From NCBI GenBank assembly GCA_950022655.1, contig OX465579.1, positions 80,487,193 through 80,551,192 on the forward strand: a DNA stretch of 64,000 nucleotides, given 5' to 3'. Position numbers and translations under genes: made by a program. Source of the DNA: Alentia gelatinosa (lineage: Eukaryota > Annelida > Polychaeta > Phyllodocida > Polynoidae). Of the stretch, positions 55,153 through 64,000 are shown in pieces (position 1 is the stretch's first letter; every line of letters starts with the position of its first letter). A model generated the notes under the pieces. The model saw nothing but the letters and a program-made list of their open reading frames with translations, did no database searches and was not told where the DNA came from.

Positions 55153-57642
55153 TTAGTACAACGGTTTATCCTCGTTGTACGAGTGGCCGTAGTCCACATA
55201 GTCTGAATTCCCACCTATACTGTCACTATGCCGCTTCATGCGGTCCAGTTCCCCACTCTCCTGGCCGTCCGTGAAGTAGACGTTGTGGGCGGGTAGGTTA
55301 TGGTGGTCAGTGTGCTGAGGAGTCGGAGGGTCCTCGGACGGTTCCTCAGTGCTGGCGCCGAGAGCAGAGTCCCGCTCCGGGTCCCGACGCGGCACGCGCA
55401 GACGCTGGGGGTAATGAGCGTCTCCCTGCGTGCCGGCGGGAGGGCTGGGGATCATATCCGACATGGGGATGCCGGGCGAGGCGTATACCTCACTGTAAGG
55501 GTCATCTCCGTTGTCGCTCGAACTGACACTACGTTTTTTGGGCTTCTTACGCTTCTTGTCCTTCTTGCCGGCCTTCTGTTGGACCTCGGCCGGGCTGAGG
55601 TCGTTCAGGGCCATGTTGTTGTCCTCACCGTGGTGGGGCACCCTGTCCACGTAGTGGGTGCCGTTGTCTGAGACGCGGTGCTCGTAGGAGTGTGGCGGGT
55701 GACCGTTGTAGTGATTAACTCCGTTTTCCGTAATGTACGCCACGACGGCAGGGTCAGCATGGTCTGCGGCTACCGGCACACCGTCTTCCATATACAGAGC
55801 AGGGTTATCGTAGGCGCTCTCCGCTCGCTCGGCCCTCTCGTGACTTTTACCGTGCTCTATAGCTCCATTCGGCTGTCCGCCAAAGAAGCTCTGCTCCTTG
55901 GTTGGTGAATAGGCAAAGTGGCTAATATCCTTCTCCAAGCCAGTCGTGCCCGTGGAAGTGGGGATACCCGAGAGATGCTCGGGTGTCCAGAAAGCGCATT
56001 TTTTCTGGCGACAGTATATGATAAAGACAGCTATGAGCACAAGGAGGACGAAGACGCAACTGGCTGCTATGATGATGATGAGCATGTTGTCCTTGGACAG
56101 GCCAGCACTGGCAGTTTCTATGTTAGAGTGATTGGTGGTGAAGTAGCCCGGGTCCATTGAGCTGGTGAGTTTTATTAGTGGAGCACTTGTGGTCTGCTCA
56201 CTTACCGCAGAGGTGACCGGTAACGGGGTGGTGGTGGTGGTGGTTGTGGTGGTAGTTGTTCGCATACAGATGTCATGGTTATCACGGGCGTACTCCCGCA
56301 ACGCCTGACCATCACCGCCACACCTGGTCTGATCCTCAGCCCCGAGGTTCTTACCGATACTCCAAAGGTAAATCCAGGTGATGGCACAGGAGCAGTTCCA
56401 CGGATTCATGGAGATGTCGATGAAAGTGAGCTGCTCCATCTTGTCAAACACCCCCTTAGGCAGCGTAGTCAGGTTATTCTGCTGAAGTGTCAGCACGTTC
56501 AAAAAGTCCAGGCCGTTAAAAGCACCCTTAGTGATTGTGTGGATTTTTGCATCATGAATATGTAGGGTGGCAAGTTGTGTGAGACTACGAAAGACATCAT
56601 CGTTCAGTTGGGTGAAATTGTTGCGGTAGATATCGAGAAATATGAGTTTTTCCAGACCTACAAACGTCTGGGGCGTGAGCTCTTTAATAGAGTTCTCGAA
56701 GATCTCCAAGAACTGCAGGTTGGAGAGATCGCTAAAGGCAAGGTCGGCTATTTCCACAAGCTTGTTATGGCTGATATCTAGAGTCTCAAGCGAAGCCAAA
56801 CCCTTGAACATATTGGCATGAATCCTTCCCAACTCGTTGTTTTTCAGCTCTAATTTGGTCAACATAGAAAGCCCCTGGAATGCCCCTTGCTCAATTGACC
56901 TGAGCATGTTACCTTCTAATGACAGAGTTTGCAGAGCGGGCAGGTTTCCGAACGTGGCACCATTTAGCTCAGAAATTTTATTATTCTCCAGGTTTAGTGT
57001 CTGCAGGTTTACAAGCCCGTGAAAGGTACCATCGAAAAGTCCAGCCAGCTTATTGTTGATGAACACCAGTGTAACAAGCTGTGTCGTGTTCTCGAACCCC
57101 CCACTGGGGAAAGACGTCAGGTCGTTGTTGGAAAGATCCAGTGTCCTCAGACTCGACAGGTCGGAGAAGGTCCCCTTGTCGACCTGAGTAAGCCCCACTC
57201 GCTCCAGTTTGAGGTCCTGGAGATCGGGGAGTCCCTGGAAGACGCCGGCTGGGAGACTCAGGGGCGGCGGGGCGTAGATGGGGTCCATGTGCTCCAGGGT
57301 GAGCGTCTCCAGCATCCCCAGCAGCCGAAAGACGCCCGGCTCGGGGCCGGCGTTCACGTTTGTCAGGTCCACCGTCAGGGACATCAGGTTGGGACGCAGG
57401 GGGAACGCTTCGGTCCGCAGCGCCGCCTGGTGGCCCACCGGGAAGTAGACGCTGAGCCGCGTCACGTTGGTCGGCAGGGCCCCGAAGTCTGATTGCTGCG
57501 AGACGCTGCACCGAGTGACCTCTCCCTGCCACTCGCACACCGGAACCGCCGTTGCCGGAAGTACAGCGACGAGCGCGACGACGACGACGGTCAGCAACGC
57601 CACGCGGCGGGTGGATAGGGAACTACTCCCCGTGTACTCCAT
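55153..57642 (-). CDS. Leucine-rich-repeat type I membrane protein, intronless
   Basis: 829 residues in one uninterrupted frame. Residues 1-32 are a signal peptide (hydrophobic core LLTVVVVALVAVL, cleavage near ATA-VPVC). C36 and C45 form a reduced N-cap. Regular 24-residue LRRs of the LxxLxLxxNxLxxLxxxxF type run from about 113 to 412 (11-13 units). The LRRCT cap is NPWNCSCAITWIYLWSI with C417, C419, C441 and C459. A Thr run (462-472) forms a stalk; the membrane span is 519-544 (MLIIIIAASCVFVLLVLIAV). The tail of about 285 residues has tyrosine motifs (YDNPALY 611-617, YSEVY 716-720), a Lys/Arg block 693-704 and a C-terminus EDKPLY. Six N-glycosylation sequons are on the outside. Inferred: cell-surface adhesion or receptor protein of the LRR-transmembrane kind; no orthologue can be named. 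Start at 57642 chosen because it directly precedes the signal peptide. Confidence 0.93.
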   Translation of the reverse strand: MEYTGSSSLSTRRVALLTVVVVALVAVLPATAVPVCEWQGEVTRCSVSQQSDFGALPTNVTRLSVYFPVGHQAALRTEAFPLRPNLMSLTVDLTNVNAGPEPGVFRLLGMLETLTLEHMDPIYAPPPLSLPAGVFQGLPDLQDLKLERVGLTQVDKGTFSDLSSLRTLDLSNNDLTSFPSGGFENTTQLVTLVFINNKLAGLFDGTFHGLVNLQTLNLENNKISELNGATFGNLPALQTLSLEGNMLRSIEQGAFQGLSMLTKLELKNNELGRIHANMFKGLASLETLDISHNKLVEIADLAFSDLSNLQFLEIFENSIKELTPQTFVGLEKLIFLDIYRNNFTQLNDDVFRSLTQLATLHIHDAKIHTITKGAFNGLDFLNVLTLQQNNLTTLPKGVFDKMEQLTFIDISMNPWNCSCAITWIYLWSIGKNLGAEDQTRCGGDGQALREYARDNHDICMRTTTTTTTTTTTPLPVTSAVSEQTTSAPLIKLTSSMDPGYFTTNHSNIETASAGLSKDNMLIIIIAASCVFVLLVLIAVFIIYCRQKKCAFWTPEHLSGIPTSTGTTGLEKDISHFAYSPTKEQSFFGGQPNGAIEHGKSHERAERAESAYDNPALYMEDGVPVAADHADPAVVAYITENGVNHYNGHPPHSYEHRVSDNGTHYVDRVPHHGEDNNMALNDLSPAEVQQKAGKKDKKRKKPKKRSVSSSDNGDDPYSEVYASPGIPMSDMIPSPPAGTQGDAHYPQRLRVPRRDPERDSALGASTEEPSEDPPTPQHTDHHNLPAHNVYFTDGQESGELDRMKRHSDSIGGNSDYVDYGHSYNEDKPLY
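56226..56260 (-). repeat. ACC/ACA trinucleotide repeat coding poly-threonine
   Basis: The coding strand is mostly ACC and ACA codons, giving 11 Thr in a row (residues 462-472). A length-variable stalk is likely between individuals. Confidence 0.85.
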
Positions 57643-57717
57643 TGGTCCGTGTGACGATTGAAATGAGGGTGTACAGGGAAGGACCCCTAAACAGTCTGGC
57701 TATTTTTAAGTGCGTGC

Positions 57718-57725
57718 TTTATATA
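57718..57725 (-). promoter_or_regulatory. TATA box of the LRR gene
   Basis: Minus strand TATATAAA, 76 bases upstream of the start codon, placing transcription start near 57690 and leaving a leader of about 50 bases. Confidence 0.6.
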
Positions 57726-57760
57726 GAGGCGCAGCCTCGCCTTTAGAGCGTGTGGTTACA

Positions 57761-57783
57761 CTATTTATAGCTCACCTGTGCAG
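57761..57783 (-). promoter_or_regulatory. MEF2-type palindrome (or second TATA box) beside E-boxes
   Basis: 57761-57770 is CTATTTATAG, an exact match to the MEF2 consensus; on the minus strand it also reads CTATAAATAG and could be a TATA box. A CACCTG E-box lies at 57773-57778, with CAGGT next to it. Confidence 0.45.
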
Positions 57784-58050
57784 GTAGATGAGGAGACCGC
57801 TATACATACATGTACACATACACAGTTCTGTACTTCATTCAGGGCGAGTGCGGTCCTGATGGTGTAGTCTTCTAAAATATAGAGATCGGGAGATCATTGC
57901 AATCCACAGTCACATCCCCTCGTCTGTCACTGAGAGTTGTTTGTGTTGTGTGGCGTCCCACGCTGTGAACCATTTAGCGACGTCCTTCACTGAACACGTC
58001 CTGAAACACACACGGCTTGAGTAGTAGTAAACTCTAGTCAGTCTTGTCGC
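57784..58050. other. 5' flank of the LRR gene, nothing specific
   Basis: Ordinary composition with GTACATGTACAC-type sequence near 57808 and no further motif recognised. Confidence 0.45.
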
Positions 58051-58530
58051 CTTATTTACTCCACAACCAGCCCCGGCTTGTTATGATAGGAGGGCCCGGG
58101 TGTCGTAGGCAGAAAGTCAGCCGGTGTTGTCTCCTCCCGTGTCTCCCTGGATGAGATTCACGTTCGTCTTGTCGGTATGGCTGCTCCGCGTGAACTAACT
58201 CACTCATCCAGCCACGCCAGGAGTGAGGGAGTCGCAGACGGCCGCCGCCGGCCCGCACGCCGCCCCCACGCGCAGGACCTACCTGTACACCGCTCCCTCC
58301 CACCTGACGCCCGCTCTCACACCCACGCCCCGCCCCGCCCACCCTCTGACACACTTTAACCGGCGCTCATTGGCTGACTGGCTCCACGTGACCTTGGAGG
58401 GAGGGCGGTGTGGTAGCTGGGTGGTGTCAGGGTGGTGTGGAACCTCAGGGAAAGTTTTCTCTGGTCAGTTTGTTTCTGGTCAGAGCTTGGGTGTCGGGCG
58501 GGCAGGCAAGCGCTACGTGGTACGTGCACA
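58051..58530. promoter_or_regulatory. GC-rich, CpG-rich promoter-like region
   Basis: CG-dense sequence (GCCGCCGCCGGCCCGCACGC, CCCACGCCCCGCCCCGCCCA). At 58370-58395 a CCAAT box in direct orientation on the minus strand (ATTGGCT) lies close to a CACGTG E-box (CTCCACGTGACC). No gene start is seen next to it on the + strand, so it could be a distal promoter, or the start of a transcript leaving the window. Confidence 0.35.
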
Positions 58531-59136
58531 CACATGCATGTGAGACGGAGGTATAAGGAGCAGGTTGTGTCCGCTCTGTGAGTGTGGTATATTGATTGAA
58601 GCTGCGTGTGTATGTCGTTTTATATACCTTACCTTCCCCGTCCTCAACCTGCCCTAATATTGGTAATGCCCATTGATTGAGCCTTTATATTGAAGCTCTG
58701 GTAGAAGTAGCCTTGTAACAGCGTTGGCTTTCTCATATAGAAATATAGGTTAATAGCGCTTGTCACCTCTGATCCTACAATGGTAATGTCAACTATTTAT
58801 AGTTATATTTATTTAAGGGCTAAAAACACATGAAAAACTGTACGTAACGGACCTGTTATCTAGGTCCGTGTTAGGCTCAAGTAGCATTACCCAGCTTAAC
58901 CAACTAGTGTAGCCATTGTTTGTCTTTCACCAGAATGCACTTTTAGACAAAGGCAATGACGACAGATTCGACTGACCAACATCCAATATTGTATAATACA
59001 TTGTGTATGTTTATGAACATGCATAGTTCACTGTGGTTTGAGGACTCTGGATGTTGTAGGTTATTCAGAGTTGGCTGGCTCGTCTAATTTTACTTTCCAC
59101 CTTCCCACGACCGTCACGCATCACTGGTTCCGTGCG

Positions 59137-59156
59137 TGACGTCACACCCCGGAAGT
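59137..59156 (+). promoter_or_regulatory. CRE palindrome beside an ETS site
   Basis: TGACGTCA (59137-59144) is a perfect CRE; CCGGAAGT (59149-59156) is a strong ETS/GABP core. Close CRE plus ETS pairs are common at TATA-less promoters in animals. No adjoining first exon was recognised. Confidence 0.4.
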
Positions 59157-59220
59157 AGGTCGTTTCCTCCACCAGGTGAGAAGGAGATCAAAGACGCGGG
59201 TCTGCATGACGGGCCAGTTA

Positions 59221-59235
59221 GGGGGGGGGGGGGGG
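59221..59235 (+). repeat. 15-base G tract
   Basis: Fifteen consecutive G. Confidence 0.95.
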
Positions 59236-61388
59236 CAGGTAAAGTACAGGTGACAGGGTGACCTTAAATGGGCAGCGAGTGAAAGGGCGCCTGTACCACC
59301 GACTTACCGTGCCGGGAGACCACAGGCCGGCGCCGGGCAGCTTAGAAACAAGTTTAATAATGTATCCTATTGTTTTTCCCGAACGTCAGTCCCCTATAGC
59401 TATGGTTATTAACCCGTCTGCTATGTTTATCAACCCGAAGTAAAGCCAGCTTGAGCATGTTGGTAAGAAGTGGACGGATTGTGTCATGGTCACAATTCAT
59501 ACCGTAAATATTGTCATGATTATGGAAATGCTGCTAATGGGACAGTATCTGTATTTACTATGGTCTTTCATGTGACACTTGCACATATCATTATAACAGA
59601 GAATATAATATTTCTGCGTCAAGACCAAGGTTTTTAGATACTTCCAGACTTAAATTAAGTATCGCGTACATCTATTATTGCTGGAGCAAAAATGCCCGAG
59701 GCATTCACACCTCTTAATGCTCCCACTGTCCTGTGCCCCCTCCTCTACCTTAATCAAAGCATTCTCGCCCAGGAAGGGTTAATAAGAAGTATTTCCATAA
59801 CTGCGATAATCCTTTGAGTGTTTGCAGCGGAATTGTTGAACAATACTACCCCACTAAGCCGGGATTAAACGGCGAAGGAGTGAGGGATGGTAAAAGTAGG
59901 TTTCACTTTAATGTTACAGCATGTAGTCATCTCAGAGCATTGTCTTCATTGGGAAAGGGCACCAAGACTTTCATATATGAGGTGACTGCTGTGTCATTTC
60001 TGTCTGGGGACCTCCACCTCTCTTCAAAAGTAATTGATTAAAAATCACTCAATATATCGTTTCATTATACTAGTACAGGTAAACGTATTAATGATTTAAG
60101 ACATCAATTACAATCAGTACTAATGAAATAGTTGGAACCATGGACATCTGGGACCATCATCACGATCACACCACAGATGAAACTGTAAAAGAAATATGTA
60201 CATCCCAACCTTTCCTTCGCCACCAGCACACCATCTGAAATATTTCTTCTTTGAGCCAGATGGGTCTAGTTAGAGTTCATTTATGTCAAACGTGTTCGCC
60301 AACTTCGACATCTGCTGTCCACGAGCAGCCAGAAGAACTAATCAATAATTAAAAATGACATTTAAAAAAGACACAAAATACTTGAGTTGTGTGTCCTGCC
60401 TATTGAAAAATGCCCGCCGCGCGCGGAATGCGACACGGACTGTTACACCACCGGGCCCTGCACCTAAACCATAATCAAGCCCCACACGGTCGTTCAGTCG
60501 CGACAATTAGGTCCCAGCCACCTACCACTCCGCCGGGACAGATCTATTATTTAGACCCATCCGTTATTCAATTGCGCTAAATGTAGTGATTTATCCCATA
60601 TTCGGACAGTGTGACGCTGACTTTACAACTTCTTTACTCACCACCCCCTCCCACACACACACCTTCTGTCCGTTAACACTGCGTGTCACACTGTAACGAT
60701 GCGATCGTCGGATAGTTTGTAAGGCCCCTGGCCAATGGGATTGGGTATTTTTGTGTGTGAGAGCTCATAAACCATGGACCGATTGCTGTCGAGGACGAAG
60801 CGGATCGGGTTGCTACAGTGTGTCCAGCGAGGAAAATGAAATAAAACCAATTAAACGGTTGGGCACAATTTGATCGGTGTTCATTGGTGAAGTTGATTTG
60901 TGATCTTATTTCTGAAATACGGTTGCCAACCAGGCCGTCATTCACACTGTAGCACTCACCCGTTGTATAATAACTTGTTTGCTGGTCACATATTAAACAC
61001 TAGTTTATGTAAATAAACACATGTGATTCATCATAACTTCTAGGGAACAAATCAAATATTTAGTTACCTATGCATATCAAATTGGATCCTAGTTCTAAGG
61101 GATTGTCTGTATGAACGTAGTTCACCGAGTGACCTAACATTGAAAATAATGGAACGGTCTTGCTGTGCCTTGAGTTAAGCTATGTCGCTCACAAACAAAA
61201 ATAACCATCTGCTCGTTCACCCTAGTACGATACGGTCGTTGCCAACCGCTGTATAACCTTACGACGATCGAGTTGCATCAGTAGTTATGATTTAACTCCT
61301 TCTCCCGAGCAGACGACATTCAAGATACAAAAAGTCAAGTCAGATATTAATACTCGTGGCGAGGATGGCCATTGCCCCAACTCCCTGC

Positions 61389-61526
61389 CGCCACCTGGTG
61401 ACACGTCCGTGAACCACAGCTGGGGACGTCAGATCCCAAAGAAACGACGACGACCCTTGGACTACGACGTCTGTAGCGTAACCATGACAACAAACAGACG
61501 CTTGTCAAGACGGCCAAGATGGCGCC
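61389..61526. promoter_or_regulatory. CTCF-like, X-box-like and YY1-like motif cluster
   Basis: 61389-61401 read on the minus strand is TCACCAGGTGGCG, one mismatch from the CTCF core. 61478-61491 is GTAACCATGACAAC, one mismatch from the X-box. 61515-61526 is CAAGATGGCGCC, a YY1-type core. Three independent motifs within 140 bases suggest a regulatory element or promoter; function is inferred. Confidence 0.4.
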
Positions 61527-64000
61527 CAGCACAGCTGTGCTGTAAAAACAATGTGCATCAGCAGCAGGGATGCAACTTTTACCATGATTTGTGATAATAT
61601 ATGTCAGTACATGTATAAAGGTTCGGTCCTCATACATTACTGAATGAGTGTGAGTCAAACTGCGCGCATCGAAAATTTATAACTGATTAGTGTGTCAAAT
61701 GATTCAGTCATTTGTCGTTAAAGGTGCCCCCAAATAACTCCCGCCCCGTGTTTATTTTGTGAATTAATGGTATTAGACAACAGGATCAACTAGAGGGACT
61801 CATTGATTTGCCTTTATGGGTCAATTGGTACATCAGGAACGTTACAACTACCGATATTAACTGCTATTGGCATAATAAATGTTATAACAGTATAATTCTA
61901 CACATGGATTTGGAAAATATTATATGGAAGATAACTTGATTAACAGATTTTCTATTGCAAATGTTGCCTTTGGTCTTGACCAATTGCAATAGTGTCGGGA
62001 AACTGGAAAAAACAAAAACAACTGGTGGCAACAGTACGGGATGGCCGTAGTAGAGAGGTGGCTGTGTAAATATACAAATATATCGCGTGTTCCAGTATGG
62101 CCAAATACGGTGTGCCGCGGGTTGAGATGCCATTCCTTGAGGAAAACAGCGTCGGAGAGCTTTTGGCGTCCTCATATTTTCCCTCATCTCCTCTCAGCTC
62201 TGCCCTCCCATTGAGAAGTTATGTGAGGGCGCACGGCCACCTCTGTGCCCCTGACCCGGCTCACGTCTATACAACCACCCGCTGCTGTTACTGGTGTTGT
62301 TGCAGACTCCACCCACTCTACTTTACTGCGAGCAGCTCTTCGTGTCATATTCCAGTGAGTGTAATCTTATTGTCCATACTCTGTGCATAGGGCTCCACAT
62401 ATTACTTCAAGAACACTATCAAAAATAAAACAACTTCAATACAAGGCGGGGGTTATGAAAAAAAAATACGACTTAGAAATATTCCAGATGAATGTGACTT
62501 CCGATGTCGGATTTGATATCCCAAATATGAAGTTACCGAATTTATGTTTAAAGACGATATATTTTCTTTTTCTTTTCTGCGAATCTACTTTTATTTCCAC
62601 ATATATTTACATGGTTTATGCATGGCATTATTTTTTTTTTTTTTTTAGAAAGCAGCTTTTATTTCTAGAAAAATTATCAATAAGCTCAAGTGGGATACAT
62701 CTAGATACCCTCATGAAAACTGTCGAGATTGTTTCACATGTGTTTCGAAAAGTAACGTCTTTGAGAACTTGAATAGTCATCTTGTTGTCATTGACAGCTG
62801 CTTGGACTTTTTGGGGGGACTAATAAGTCCCTTCTGGTATAGGTATTATAAGAAGAAAAGAGGTGCACCCTCCTCCTTTTTCATAGGGTCCATTCTTATT
62901 AGTCTATGTGTAAGACCTACATAGGCCTATAAAGTTTCAGTTGTTATGATATAAAAATTTAACCAGTTTGGAGGAGTCCTCACAGGACGTAACATCACCA
63001 AACAGAGACAAGACCATAAACTTGGACGATTCCTACGTGGACAGTTACAATACATTACAACAGTAGACATCATGTTGACATACATTCAAAAGTGTGGTTG
63101 CGTGGGGGTAAAGCCGAGGAATATACAGATGTATCCTTCCTTGTCCAACCCATATCATTAAAATCACCGTTGTTTATCTTCCCTTGAATTTTCAAAATAG
63201 GAGATGCATGGCATTATTCCTCTTCTATATTTCTCATGGGTAAGCTCAATAAAGGTTCACCATTCTTCCCAAAGTACCCGCTTTGCCGCCTAAAAGCTTT
63301 GATAGTTAGGTCAGGAGGTGGGTTAAGGCTGTCATACCCGGTCAGTGAAATCCTAGAAATAACTGGAGGTGTGACAGCGTCATCACTGCACCTGCCAGAC
63401 ACGTCATAGGCTCGAGAAGGCTGTCAGGCTCATGTTACCGCCACACCTATACAATTCATATGTATTGAGGCAAACTGCAATTACGCCGGAGAAGCCCAGT
63501 AAGGTTGAAATATGGTGAGATGATCGACCTGAAATTGTGTCGTGAAATCCAAATCCACTATAAATAATCAAATTCATCTGTGTCAGTGGTCAGTCCTAGC
63601 AATTTGATTAAGATGTTTTGGTAGTGAAAATAAAAATAAATTTGAGGGAGAGAAATTCGTTAATTCTGTTATAAAACCAATGTATACAATTTACATTTTA
63701 TTTTGGTAATTTTTTTCGTTCCAATGGGTCTGTCTAGGATCCGTGGTTGGAAATTTTTTTTTTAATCTGAAACAGCTCAAAAACAGCTACGCCACGTCTT
63801 CTGATACAATTTACATTTTAGTTCCATGCCTCGGACAAAATAATAACAGTTAATTTTATTTTGAAGATCAGCGATGATTACAACAACAATGAAAAGCTGA
63901 GTTAATTTCCTGTATAAAACTGGTTGCCCTCAGTGACACTAGACTACAGGTTCAGTGCACGAGTGACCTGTCAGTGCAAGTCCTTGTTTGTCAACCCCTG

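Larger units (their letters stand above)
58531..64000. other. Non-coding right flank
   Basis: No accepted gene. Holds CRE/ETS-like motifs at 59137, a G tract at 59221-59235, a GC-richer stretch at 60410-60540, a CTCF/X-box/YY1-like cluster at 61389-61526 and otherwise AT-rich sequence with T tracts (62630, 63748). Confidence 0.5.

Noticed and set aside
57050..57538. 162-codon minus-strand frame and 157-codon plus-strand frame inside the LRR gene
   Set aside because: Shadow frames of the LRR coding sequence; no signal peptide, domain or start context of their own.

Overview
The window is eukaryotic and most likely from an invertebrate bilaterian. Short GC-rich exons with GT/AG borders are separated by AT-rich introns of roughly 0.2-4 kb, and there are many small terminal-inverted-repeat elements, minisatellites and G-tracts. 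Amphioxus, a hemichordate or a spiralian would all fit; the sequence alone does not settle it. No bacterial, viral, CRISPR or toxin feature was seen.

Left part (1309-24263, + strand): the middle of one large multi-exon gene that I recognise as the BEACH/FYVE scaffold gene WDFY3 (Alfy; blue cheese in Drosophila). I rebuilt 23 exons by hand. Every exon-exon phase agrees across 3,805 coding bases, about 1,268 codons with no stop. The gene is open at both ends of the window: the N-terminus lies before base 1309, and the PH-BEACH, WD40 and FYVE part is not found. A 24-nt in-frame cassette microexon candidate lies in the 4-kb intron after exon 16. The last three exons do not match the vertebrate protein as I remember it.

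The introns of this gene carry much of the unusual structure. They hold a 37-bp minisatellite touching the first acceptor, and a 97-bp tandem duplication of an intron/exon border that creates a decoy acceptor. There are at least three TIR/fold-back element families and two smaller hairpins. One compound element contains a 55-bp copy of an intron start of the same gene.

Middle part (24264-55152): about 31 kb with no convincing protein gene. It holds dispersed repeats, tRNA-like SINE fragments, TA microsatellites, G-tracts, a perfect short palindrome and X-box-like palindromes. One small coding-like frame, apparently frameshifted, lies at 53126-53313 on the minus strand.

Right part: an intronless 829-codon minus-strand gene (57642 to 55153) encodes a type I membrane protein with a signal peptide, about 13 leucine-rich repeats, an LRRCT cap, a threonine stalk, one membrane span and a 285-residue cytoplasmic tail. 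A TATA box and a MEF2/TATA-like palindrome lie just upstream. If the WDFY3 gene continues past the window, this gene is nested antisense in a WDFY3 intron of at least 39.7 kb. From 57.8 to 64 kb the sequence is non-coding, with GC-rich promoter-like stretches (CCAAT/CACGTG, CRE/ETS, CTCF/X-box/YY1-like motifs).
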